A stretch of DNA of 6,260 bases. Origin: DASSUC01 sp035650075 (GTDB taxonomy: Bacteria; Actinomycetota; Actinomycetes; Mycobacteriales; Micromonosporaceae). Below the pieces are notes generated by a model. That model made no database searches. It was not told where the DNA came from and saw only the letters and a program-made list of their open reading frames with translations. The position numbers were made by a program, and so were the translations under genes. Shown here one piece after another: positions 1 through 5,864 of the stretch. Numbering within the stretch: position 1 is the stretch's first letter; each line of letters starts with the position of its first letter. The stretch is from positions 1-6,260 of the forward strand of contig DASRII010000557.1 of assembly GCA_035650075.1 (NCBI GenBank), read 5' to 3'.

Positions 1-380
1 TGATGTCGACCGCCAGCCCGCTGGACAAGGTGCGCAGGATCCTCAAGCTGTACGCGCCCGCCGGCCGGTCCAAGGCGTGGGAGATGTGGATCGACGGCTG
101 GTCCGAGGCGCTGCGAACCCCCGAGCTGGAACGGGTGGCCCGGCACCTCGACCTGCGCTGGCGCGAGGCGCTTGCCGAGGTCGTCACCGACGGCGTGAAG
201 GACGGCTCGTTCAGCTGCGACGACCCGAGCGGAGCGGCCTGGCGCCTGATGGCGCTCATCGACGGTCTGGCGGTACAGGTCACCGTCCACGAACGGGTGA
301 TCTCCCGCCGCCAGCTCGCCGACTGGGTGCGCCTGGCCACCGCCCGCGAGCTGGGCGTGGACCCGGAAGACCTGACCTGA
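1..380 (+). CDS. TetR-family regulator, BetI-type C-terminal domain (5' partial)
   Basis: The frame is open to the left edge and ends with TGA at 378-380. The first visible ATG (position 3) is probably internal, because about 125 residues are present whereas the family usually has about 190-200. The missing part would be the N-terminal helix-turn-helix, so DNA binding cannot be verified here. What is visible is an all-helical ligand-binding and dimerisation domain. It has a Trp-rich helix (KAWEMWIDGWSEAL), a charged helix around RHLDLRWREALAEVV, the turn VKDGSF, an Asp-Pro pair and the helix WRLMALIDGLAVQ. The pattern G-x-F ... DP ... A-x-x-L-x-A-L-I-D-G-L is typical of the TetR_C_6/BetI-like group, some members of which control choline or polyamine genes. 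The gene converges on the small HTH gene and is separated from it by a strong hairpin. A role in controlling the neighbouring deacetylase/peptidase genes is only inference. Confidence 0.85.
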   Translation, partial: MSTASPLDKVRRILKLYAPAGRSKAWEMWIDGWSEALRTPELERVARHLDLRWREALAEVVTDGVKDGSFSCDDPSGAAWRLMALIDGLAVQVTVHERVISRRQLADWVRLATARELGVDPEDLT

Positions 381-411
381 GACGGCTCCGGAGGGGATGC
401 GGTGCCACGAA

Positions 412-485
412 GCTTTGCTCTGCGCACCTATACGCAACACATTGACTCTTGTCGTTATGTTGCGTGTAGGTGCGCAGAGCAAAGC
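412..485. terminator. Long near-perfect hairpin between convergent genes (putative bidirectional terminator or palindromic repeat)
   Basis: Arms of 28 nt at 412-439 and 458-485 are reverse complements except for one position (T431 opposite G466), with an 18-nt centre at 440-457. In RNA from the + strand the odd pair is a G-U wobble, so the stem is unbroken. In RNA from the - strand it is an A-C mismatch. A short inner stem (GAC 444-446 with GTC 451-453 around TCTT) can extend it. The hairpin starts 31 nt after the TetR stop and ends 12 nt beyond the stop of the oppositely oriented HTH gene, the right place to end both transcripts. No T-tract follows on either strand; actinobacterial terminators often lack one. 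The element is AT-richer than its surroundings, so a small dispersed palindromic repeat is a real alternative. Confidence 0.7.
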
Positions 486-497
486 CGTCAGCGAGCA

Positions 498-887
498 TCA
501 CCCCTCGAGGCCGTCGTCGGGCTCTCCGGCCAGCTTTCGAGCCGCGGCGACCTCGTCGTCGGACATACCCTCGAACCCGGCCCGTCGGTGTGACGCGTCC
601 TGGTCCTCGATCCAGCGCAGGTGCGATTCCCACGCCGACTGCTTGCTGGTGCCGAGGGCCGCACCGATCTGCGACCACGAGGCGCCCGCGGCCCGCGCCG
701 AGCGCACGCCGAGCTGGCGGCCGTAGCTCGCCTTGCGGGCGAGCACCTCGCCGAGCGCCAGCATCTCCAGCGTCTCCTCCTTGGCCAGCGGTGGCGGTGC
801 AAGCGCGTCCTGCATGCGCAGCGCGTCATACCGCGCCGCCGCCGTCAACAGCGTGTGCTCCGCCTCGATGCTCTCCGGGGTGTGCAT
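498..887 (-). CDS. Small helix-turn-helix protein, conserved-hypothetical type
   Basis: Encodes 129 residues. The N-terminal half (about 1-60) looks helical, with a Glu/Ala/Leu-rich segment (KEETLEMLALGEVLARK). Residues 67-91 form a clear helix-turn-helix: A-G-A-S-W-S-Q-I-G-A-A-L-G-T-S-K-Q-S-A-W, with the usual Gly/Ala turn after the first helix and a polar recognition helix. This 'ASW-x-x-IG-x-x-LG-x-S-x-Q-x-A-W' pattern is common in small actinobacterial DNA-binding proteins of unassigned function. The C-terminus is acidic (GMSDDEVAAARKLAGEPDDGLEG). The ATG (885-887) lies 4 bp downstream of the deacetylase stop, so the two genes are very likely co-transcribed. The only candidate Shine-Dalgarno, AGGG at 900-903, is about 12 nt from the start and buried in a 22-bp palindrome. 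Local autoregulation is possible but unproven, and its target is unknown. Confidence 0.8.
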   Translation of the reverse strand: MHTPESIEAEHTLLTAAARYDALRMQDALAPPPLAKEETLEMLALGEVLARKASYGRQLGVRSARAAGASWSQIGAALGTSKQSAWESHLRWIEDQDASHRRAGFEGMSDDEVAAARKLAGEPDDGLEG

Positions 888-909
888 GGCGTCAGGTTAC
901 CCTGACGCC
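888..909. promoter_or_regulatory. 22-bp palindrome over the deacetylase stop and the HTH-gene start
   Basis: Perfect 9-bp arms, GGCGTCAGG (888-896) and CCTGACGCC (901-909), flank a TTAC centre whose inner T898/A899 also pair, so only one symmetric pair mismatches. It spans the last codons and stop of the deacetylase and ends directly against the ATG of the small HTH gene. On the mRNA (- strand) it would fold into a hairpin that encloses the AGGG candidate ribosome-binding site, which suggests translational control. As DNA it has the size and symmetry of an operator for a dimeric HTH protein. Either reading is inference; the symmetry itself is seen directly. Confidence 0.5.
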
Positions 910-1965
910 GGACAAGCCGCCAAGCGCGGCTACGGTCAGCGAGCCGAGCGTCGGCAGGTGGTACCCGCCCTCGTGCACGGCGACCACCGGCACGCCCAAC
1001 TCGGCCACGAGAGCGCCGGTCCGGGCGTATCCGGAAGCGCTGACCCGCAGCGGGCTCTCCGGGTCGTCGGCCGCCGCGTCGACGCCGAGCGAGAGCACCA
1101 CCGCGTCCGGCCCGAAGTCCGCCGCGGCGGCGCACACCGCGGCCACCGCGTCGAGCCAGCCGGGATCGCCGGTACCGGGCGCCAGCGGCACGTTCACGTT
1201 GGTGCCCAGGCCTGCGTCCCGCCCGCGCTCCGCCGCGAACCCGAGGTAGTGCGGGAACCAGCCCGCGCCCGGATCCACGTGCGCGGAGCCGTAGAACACG
1301 TCCGCGCGGTCGTAGAAGATGGCCTGCGTACCGTTGCCGTGGTGGGCGTCCACGTCGACGACCGCCACCCGGTCGACGCCCGCGGCTCGCAGCGCGGCCA
1401 CCGCGACCGCCGCGTTGTTCAGATAGCACGAACCGCCGTAACCGGTGCGGGTCGCGTGGTGCCCCGGCGGGCGGCAGATCGCGTACGCCAGCCGCTCCCC
1501 CGCCGCCACGAGGTCGACCGCGGTCAGTGCGGCATCGACCGCCGCCCGCGCCGCCGTCCAGGTGCCCGGTCCGACCAGCGTCATCGTGTCGTAGCAGTAG
1601 AGCCCGGCCCGGCCGTGAATCGCGGTTGGCTCCCGCGCCGGCATGCCGTCGAGCATCGCGCCGGTCGGAAAGACGTAAGGCACCACGCGATCCTGGCCGA
1701 TGTCGGCCGGGAACCCGGCATCCGTCCACGCCGCGTACACAGTGGACAAGTGGGTCACGAACGCTCTGTCGTGCACGGACAGCAGCGTCTCGTCGGAGTG
1801 TGGCACCGCCGCCACGAGGCGACCACCCGCCGCCACCGTCGCTTCTCGCAACACGGTCGCCCGGTCGGGTACCTCGGTGCCCGGCGTCCGCACGCCGACC
1901 CAGATCTCCGCGCCGGGCACGTGTGCCAGGCACTCCTCCGCCCACACCACTGGAAGATCTAGCAT
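892..1965 (-). CDS. Histone-deacetylase-family zinc amidohydrolase, acetylpolyamine amidohydrolase-like
   Basis: Encodes 357 residues, close to the roughly 340-residue acetylpolyamine amidohydrolases. Members remove acetyl or related acyl groups from amines (acetylated putrescine, spermidine, lysine) using one catalytic Zn2+; the site is probably cytoplasmic, as no signal peptide is seen. All core motifs are present: RPPGHHA with the His pair 169-170, GGSCYLNNAA (177-186), DVDAHHGNGTQ with zinc ligands Asp206 and His208, SLGVDA with the third ligand Asp296, and HEGGY with catalytic Tyr335. The stretch at about 84-135 (VVPYVFP ... AGLYCYDTMT) matches the extra loop before the G-x-Y-x-x-D-T motif of the acetylpolyamine subgroup rather than nuclear HDACs or AcuC. 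The ATG at 1963-1965 was chosen for its GAGG site 9 nt upstream and because the protein aligns from there; the frame stays open further upstream but would run antisense through the peptidase gene. It precedes the HTH gene by 4 bp and diverges from the peptidase by 6 bp. The precise substrate is unknown. Confidence 0.93.
   Translation of the reverse strand: MLDLPVVWAEECLAHVPGAEIWVGVRTPGTEVPDRATVLREATVAAGGRLVAAVPHSDETLLSVHDRAFVTHLSTVYAAWTDAGFPADIGQDRVVPYVFPTGAMLDGMPAREPTAIHGRAGLYCYDTMTLVGPGTWTAARAAVDAALTAVDLVAAGERLAYAICRPPGHHATRTGYGGSCYLNNAAVAVAALRAAGVDRVAVVDVDAHHGNGTQAIFYDRADVFYGSAHVDPGAGWFPHYLGFAAERGRDAGLGTNVNVPLAPGTGDPGWLDAVAAVCAAAADFGPDAVVLSLGVDAAADDPESPLRVSASGYARTGALVAELGVPVVAVHEGGYHLPTLGSLTVAALGGLSGVRVT
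1952..1956 (+). promoter_or_regulatory. Candidate ribosome-binding site of the P1 peptidase
   Basis: GGAAG lies 15 nt before the GTG at 1972, inside the first codons of the divergent deacetylase. The spacing is long, so it may be weak or the message may be leaderless. An in-frame TAG at 1960-1962 rules out any start further upstream, which leaves GTG 1972 as the natural start. Confidence 0.35.
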
Positions 1966-1971
1966 GTCGTC

Positions 1972-3075
1972 GTGCCTCGCGTTGCTGACTTGGGAATCAG
2001 GATCGGTGTTCTGCCGTCCGGACCCACTGCCTCGATCCTCGACGTGCCGGGCGTCGGGGTCGGCCATGCCACGGTCTGGCGGGACGAGCCCGATCCACCG
2101 ACCGGCCGCGGCACCGCACGTACCGGTGTCACCGTCATAGACCCGGGGGGCAACGCCTTCCGCGAACCGGTGCCGGCCGGCGGCGCGGTGCTCAACGGCG
2201 CGGGCGAGTGCACGGGCTTCCTCGCCGTCGCCGAGTGGGGGCTCGTCGAGACGCCCATCTTCCTGACCGCCACGATGCAGATCGGGCGGGTCTTCGACGC
2301 CGCGTGCGAGCTGCTGATCGAGCAGGAGCCGGCGATCGGCGACGAGGACGTCATCATCCCGGTGGTCGCCGAGTGCGACGACAGCTTCCTCAACGACGCC
2401 CGCCGGATGCAGGTCGATCGCGCTGACGTCGCCGCCGCGCTGACGGCGGCGCGCTCGTCGGTGGGCGCGCCAGCTCCGCCGGACGAGGGCGCCGTCGGCG
2501 CCGGCACCGGCATGAGCTGCCTTGGATTCAAGGGCGGCATCGGTACCGCGTCCCGCATCGTCCCCAGTAGACACACGGTGGGCGTACTCGCGATGACGAA
2601 CTTCGGCGAGCGCGAGCGGCTGACCGTGGCCGGTGTGCCCGTCGGCACCCTGCTGCCCCCGTTGCCGGACGACGAGCCGGTCCCGCCGCCCGCGGGCTCA
2701 TGCATCGTCGTCGTAGTCACCGATGCGCCGATCGATCCCGCCGGCTGTACCCGGCTCGCCCGGCGCGCCGGGCTGGGCCTGGCCCGCACCGGCTCCACCG
2801 CCCACCACGCGAGCGGTGAGATCTTCCTGGCCCTGGCGACCGGACTGCGTGCCCCGCGCGGTAGCGCACCGGCGAACGTCCCGCTGCTCGGCCGGGACCT
2901 GGACCCGTTCTTCGCGGCGGTGGTGGAGGCGACCGAGGAGTCCGTGCTGAACAGCCTCTGCCAGGCGCCCACGGTCACCGGACGGGCGGGCAACACGTCG
3001 TACGGCCTGCCCGTCGACGAGGTCGTCACGCTGTTGCGCCAGCGAGGAGGCACGCCGCCCGGTGGCCTCCCGTAG
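1972..3075 (+). CDS. P1-family peptidase (DmpA/S58 type, self-processing aminopeptidase)
   Basis: Encodes 367 residues, normal for the family. These enzymes cleave themselves just before a Ser or Thr, giving alpha and beta chains; the freed residue becomes the N-terminal nucleophile that removes N-terminal residues. Known members act on D-amino-acid amides, L-peptides or beta-peptides. Seen here: the N-terminal DVPGVGVGHATV (24-35), GVTVIDP (52-58), the NGAGECTG and ETPIFLT block (75-99), ECDDSFLNDA (134-143), AVGAGTGMSCLGFKGGIGTASR (174-195), TNFG (209-212) and the cleavage motif G242-S243 in AGSCIVVVVTDAP, followed by RLARRAGLGLARTGS and SGEIFLALAT. The beta chain would be residues 243-367. 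There is no signal peptide, so it probably acts in the cytoplasm on imported substrate. The start is GTG. It diverges from the deacetylase and overlaps the ATPase F gene tail-to-tail by 50 bp. Family assignment is firm; substrate and stereospecificity are not. Confidence 0.94.
   Translation: MPRVADLGIRIGVLPSGPTASILDVPGVGVGHATVWRDEPDPPTGRGTARTGVTVIDPGGNAFREPVPAGGAVLNGAGECTGFLAVAEWGLVETPIFLTATMQIGRVFDAACELLIEQEPAIGDEDVIIPVVAECDDSFLNDARRMQVDRADVAAALTAARSSVGAPAPPDEGAVGAGTGMSCLGFKGGIGTASRIVPSRHTVGVLAMTNFGERERLTVAGVPVGTLLPPLPDDEPVPPPAGSCIVVVVTDAPIDPAGCTRLARRAGLGLARTGSTAHHASGEIFLALATGLRAPRGSAPANVPLLGRDLDPFFAAVVEATEESVLNSLCQAPTVTGRAGNTSYGLPVDEVVTLLRQRGGTPPGGLP
1975..1978 (-). promoter_or_regulatory. 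Ribosome-binding site of the deacetylase gene
   Basis: On the - strand GAGG (1978 to 1975) stands 9 nt before the ATG at 1965, a good spacing. It lies inside codons 2-3 of the divergent peptidase gene. It supports the chosen start over longer versions. Confidence 0.55.
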
Positions 3076-4000
3076 CGGGCAGCACGGTCAACTCCTGGGT
3101 CACGCAGCGCCCGTTCACGCGGGCCCGTTGCGCGGTACCGTCGACGAGCGCCGGGCAGCGCGGGTGGAAGCGGCAGCCGGCCGGTACGCGGCTCGGATCC
3201 GGCGTCTCGCCCTTCAGGATCACGGGCGTGCGACCGGGCAGTACCGACAGCAGTGCCGTCGTGTACGGGTGCTTCGGCGCCGCCAAGACCTCCTCGGCCG
3301 GTCCACTCTCGACGATGCGGCCGAGGTACATCACCGCCAGCCGGTCGGCGATGTTCCAAGCCAGCCCGAGATCGTGCGTGACCACGAGCACCGACAGCCC
3401 CAGCTGATCCCGCAGGGACAGCAGCAGGGCGAGGATCTCTCCACGGACCGAAGCGTCCAAAGAGGACACCGGCTCGTCCGCGACGATCATCTCGGGTTCC
3501 AACGCGAGCGCGCCGGCGATAACCACCCGCTGGCGCTGGCCGCCGGACAGCTCGTGGGGATACCGCGCGAAGAACCGCTCCGGCGGCCGCAGCCCGGCCA
3601 GGGACAAGGCGCGGGCGACGAGGTCCCGCTCGTCGCCGGGCAGCCGATGGATGCGGACTCCCTCGGCGATCGCCTCGTACACGGTTCGCCGCGGGTTGAG
3701 TGCTCCGGTCGGGTCCTGCAGCACGAGCTGTACCCGGCGGCGATAGGCGCGAAGCGCCCGGCTGGTGTACCGCAACGGCTCGCCGTGGAAGCGGACCTCG
3801 CCGCGGTACGGCCGTTCGAGGCCCAGCAGCGCTCGCGCCAGGGTCGTCTTGCCGCAGCCGGACTCCCCGGCCAGCGCGAGCACCTCGCCCCGTTCCACGG
3901 CCAACTCGACGCCGTCGACGGCGCGGATCGGCGGTACCGCCGCACGGGACCGGGCACCGAAGCCCACGTGCAGTCCGCGCGCCTCCAGCACCGGGCTCAT
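3026..4000 (-). CDS. Peptide ABC importer ATP-binding protein, DppF/OppF-type
   Basis: Encodes 324 residues, normal for the family. It is one of two ATPases that drive peptide import at the inner face of the membrane. The ABC elements appear in order: Walker A GESGCGKTT (45-53), Q-loop Gln95 in VLQDPTGALNP, signature LSGGQRQR (151-158), Walker B MIVADEP (171-177), D-loop SSLD and switch His209 in VVTHD. The HPYT segment near 244 opens the oligopeptide-type C-terminal domain, which ends in a Cys-bearing tail (276, 282, 299, 317). In related proteins four such cysteines can bind an iron-sulfur cluster; here the third is displaced (16 residues after the second, against 6 in the partner ATPase). 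The ATG overlaps the previous stop as ATGA, with GGAGG 6 nt upstream. The F assignment is by position (last ATPase) and resemblance. The 3' end overlaps the convergent peptidase gene. Confidence 0.93.
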   Translation of the reverse strand: MSPVLEARGLHVGFGARSRAAVPPIRAVDGVELAVERGEVLALAGESGCGKTTLARALLGLERPYRGEVRFHGEPLRYTSRALRAYRRRVQLVLQDPTGALNPRRTVYEAIAEGVRIHRLPGDERDLVARALSLAGLRPPERFFARYPHELSGGQRQRVVIAGALALEPEMIVADEPVSSLDASVRGEILALLLSLRDQLGLSVLVVTHDLGLAWNIADRLAVMYLGRIVESGPAEEVLAAPKHPYTTALLSVLPGRTPVILKGETPDPSRVPAGCRFHPRCPALVDGTAQRARVNGRCVTQELTVLPATGGHRAACLLAGATA

Positions 4001-4965
4001 CGCACGCCTCCGGTGTGGACACACGCGGCTCGGCGACCGTTGTCCGGGGCGCTGAGCCGCACGTCGACCTCGCGGCAGTCCGCCACCACGTCGGGGCAAC
4101 GCGGGTGGAACGGGCAACCCGGCGGCAGCTCCCGGGGGTCGGGCGGATCACCGGGCAGTCCCTTCGGCGCGCGGCGCGAGACCGGGTCCCCGATCACCGG
4201 GAAGGCGGCGGCGAGCGCCCGGGCGTACGGGTGCCGTGGTGCGGTGAACAGCTCGTGGCCCGGCCCTTCCTCGACGACGCGGCCGGCGTACATCACCGCG
4301 ATCCGGTCACAGGACGCGCTGAGTACCGACAGGTCGTGGCTGATCAACAGCAACCCGACCCGCTGCTCCTCGACGACCTCGGCCAGCAGCGCCAGGACCT
4401 GAGCCTGCACCATCACATCGAGGGCCGTCGTCGGCTCGTCCGCGATGATCAGCTTCGGTGAGCAGGCCAACGCCATCGCGATCATCGCCCGTTGTCGCTG
4501 GCCGCCGGACAGTTCGTGGGGGTACGACTGCGCCCGCCAGGCCGGGACACCCACGCGCTCGAGCAGTTCCCCGGCTCGGCGCAGGGCCGTCTTCGGCGTG
4601 GCCTTGGCGTCGTGCAGCAGGATGGGCTCGGCGATCTGCGTACCGATGCGCCGCACCGGGTTCAGCGCGTGCATCGCACCCTGGAACACGATCGATGCCG
4701 CGCTCCACCGCACTGCCCGCAGCTTGCCCCACGACATCGTCAACACGTCGTCGCCGGCCAGCCGAACCTCACCGGTGATCGTGGTGCCCGCCGGCAGCAG
4801 GCGCAGTACCGCACCGGCCATTGTCGACTTGCCGCAGCCCGACTCCCCCGCCAGGCCCACCGTCTGTCCCTCGTGGACGGTCAGGTCCACGCCGCGTACC
4901 GCCGGCAGCCCACCACCGCCCACCCGGTACGTGACGTGCAGATCCCTGATGTCGAGCAGACTCAT
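3997..4965 (-). CDS. Peptide ABC importer ATP-binding protein, DppD/OppD-type
   Basis: Encodes 322 residues. It is the partner ATPase of the same importer. Motifs: Walker A GESGCGKST (40-48), Q-loop Gln95 in SIVFQGAMHALNP, signature LSGGQRQR (152-159), Walker B LIIADEP (172-178), D-loop ALD and switch His210 in LLISHD. The C-terminal oligopeptide domain begins near RHPYARAL, followed by PPGCPFHPRCPDVVADC. Its four cysteines (284, 290, 297, 315) have the C-x5-C-x6-C ... C spacing seen in Dpp/Opp ATPases with a possible [4Fe-4S] cluster. FQGAMHALNP differs from the QDP form of the partner and is typical of the D subunit. The ATG overlaps the permease C stop as ATGA, with GGGAG 5 nt upstream, pointing to translational coupling. 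Both ATPases look catalytically intact. Confidence 0.93.
   Translation of the reverse strand: MSLLDIRDLHVTYRVGGGGLPAVRGVDLTVHEGQTVGLAGESGCGKSTMAGAVLRLLPAGTTITGEVRLAGDDVLTMSWGKLRAVRWSAASIVFQGAMHALNPVRRIGTQIAEPILLHDAKATPKTALRRAGELLERVGVPAWRAQSYPHELSGGQRQRAMIAMALACSPKLIIADEPTTALDVMVQAQVLALLAEVVEEQRVGLLLISHDLSVLSASCDRIAVMYAGRVVEEGPGHELFTAPRHPYARALAAAFPVIGDPVSRRAPKGLPGDPPDPRELPPGCPFHPRCPDVVADCREVDVRLSAPDNGRRAACVHTGGVR
4007..4011 (-). promoter_or_regulatory. Strong ribosome-binding site of the ATPase F gene
   Basis: GGAGG on the - strand (4011 to 4007) stands 6 nt before the ATG at 4000, inside the end of the ATPase D gene. It fixes the start at 4000 rather than at an in-frame ATG 117 nt further upstream. 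Confidence 0.75.
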
Positions 4966-5864
4966 GCCAGCTCCCGCAGCCGTGGGTCGAGGACGCGCTC
5001 GATGGCACGACCGCACATGTTGAACGCCCGCACCACGAGCACGACCGCGAGCCCGGGGAACAGCGCCCACCACCACGCTCCGCTGGTGATCACGTCGCCC
5101 GAGTACGCGTTGTCCAGGATCTTGCCCCAGGACATGCGCAGCGGGTCGCCGAGGCCGAGGAAGGACAGTGTGGTCTCGGCGAGGATCGCGATTGACACGG
5201 TCAGCGTGGTGTTGGCCAGCACGAGCGGCATCACGTTCGGCAGGATGTGCCGGCTCATCTGGTGCCAGTGCCCGCCGCCCAGTGCTCTGGCCCGTTCCAG
5301 GTACGGTCGCTCCTCGATGGACAGAGTCTGCGCCCGGATGAGCCGCGCGGTACCAGACCAGGACGTCACTCCGATCACGATGATGACCGCGATGATCCTC
5401 GGGACGTCGGGCGGGAAGACCGTCGCGAGGACGATCGCCAATGGCAGGTACGGGATCACCAGGAACCACTCGGTCAACCGGCCCAGCAGACCGCCGCCGA
5501 ATCCCCTGAAGTGTCCGGAGCCGATGCCCACCAACGTGCCGATCACCATCGAGATGACCGTCGCGGCCAGCCCCACCAGCAGCGAGATGCGGCTACCCCA
5601 GATGACCTCGGTGAGCACCGAGCGCCCGTCCTCGTCGGTACCGAACGGGTAGGCCAGCGACGGTGGCGCGAGCCTCGGCCCGGTGGCCTTGGTCAGGCTG
5701 AGCCCTTCGGCGTCGGCGAGCAGCGGCGCGGCGATCGCGACGGTCGCGAACACCACCAGCACGACGAGCCCGAAGAGACCCTCGCGGTCGCGCCGGTACC
5801 CCTGCCAGAAGGCGCCCAGCGCCACCCGCCGCCGCGCCCACGCGATGCTCCGGGCGGTCTTCAC
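4962..5864 (-). CDS. Peptide ABC importer permease, DppC/OppC-type
   Basis: Encodes 300 residues. It is one half of the membrane channel of the peptide importer. A cytoplasmic N-terminal tail (about 1-29) is followed by a first membrane segment (about 29-50), the family motif GTDEDGRSVLTEVIWGSRISL (75-95), and further membrane segments near 96-116, 133-150, 156-168, 211-238 and 263-285. The EAA-type loop that touches the ATPase is ERARALGGGHWHQMSRHILPN (190-210). It ends with the family's DPRLRE motif. The start is GTG, overlapping the permease B stop as GTGA; the upstream ribosome-binding site is weak, consistent with re-initiation after permease B. The next gene again overlaps by 4 nt. The N-terminal segment plus the GTD motif identify it as C rather than B. 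Confidence 0.92.
   Translation of the reverse strand: MKTARSIAWARRRVALGAFWQGYRRDREGLFGLVVLVVFATVAIAAPLLADAEGLSLTKATGPRLAPPSLAYPFGTDEDGRSVLTEVIWGSRISLLVGLAATVISMVIGTLVGIGSGHFRGFGGGLLGRLTEWFLVIPYLPLAIVLATVFPPDVPRIIAVIIVIGVTSWSGTARLIRAQTLSIEERPYLERARALGGGHWHQMSRHILPNVMPLVLANTTLTVSIAILAETTLSFLGLGDPLRMSWGKILDNAYSGDVITSGAWWWALFPGLAVVLVVRAFNMCGRAIERVLDPRLRELA
4971..4975 (-). promoter_or_regulatory. Ribosome-binding site of the ATPase D gene
   Basis: GGGAG on the - strand (4975 to 4971) lies 5 nt before the ATG at 4965, within the last codons of permease C. It supports the short, motif-matching start, although the frame stays open for about 500 bases further upstream. Confidence 0.6.

Noticed and set aside
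442..460. TTGACT followed by TTATGT inside the hairpin centre as a promoter
   Set aside because: The two boxes are only about 7 bp apart, and no gene starts just downstream on the + strand.
402..593. Small open frames reading through the inverted repeat on both strands
   Set aside because: The similar peptides on the two strands arise only from the inverted symmetry of the hairpin; there is no ribosome-binding site or conserved feature.
733..1962. 409-codon open frame on the + strand opposite the deacetylase and HTH genes
   Set aside because: The Arg/His/Val-rich product has no motif, while the opposite strand carries complete catalytic motifs of a known family.
1966..2574. Upstream extension of the deacetylase frame (about 200 extra residues on the - strand)
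   Set aside because: The extension is antisense to well-conserved P1 peptidase motifs, has no recognisable domain, and a good ATG with ribosome-binding site exists at 1965.
4001..4117. N-terminal extension of ATPase F to an in-frame ATG at 4117
   Set aside because: The added residues are Arg/Pro-rich and antisense-like with no family match; the ATGA overlap and the GGAGG site support the start at 4000.
1959..4151. 730-codon open frame on the - strand
   Set aside because: It is Pro/Arg/Ser/Thr-rich, lies out of frame with the ATPase genes and antisense to the peptidase, and shows no family motifs; it is a shadow of high-GC coding sequence.
3062..4402. 446-codon open frame on the + strand opposite the two ATPase genes
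   Set aside because: It is antisense to intact Walker A, signature and Walker B motifs and has no recognisable domain of its own.
4966..5469. N-terminal extension of ATPase D
   Set aside because: It overlaps conserved permease C coding sequence in another frame and lacks any domain; the ATG at 4965 gives a standard-length ATPase.
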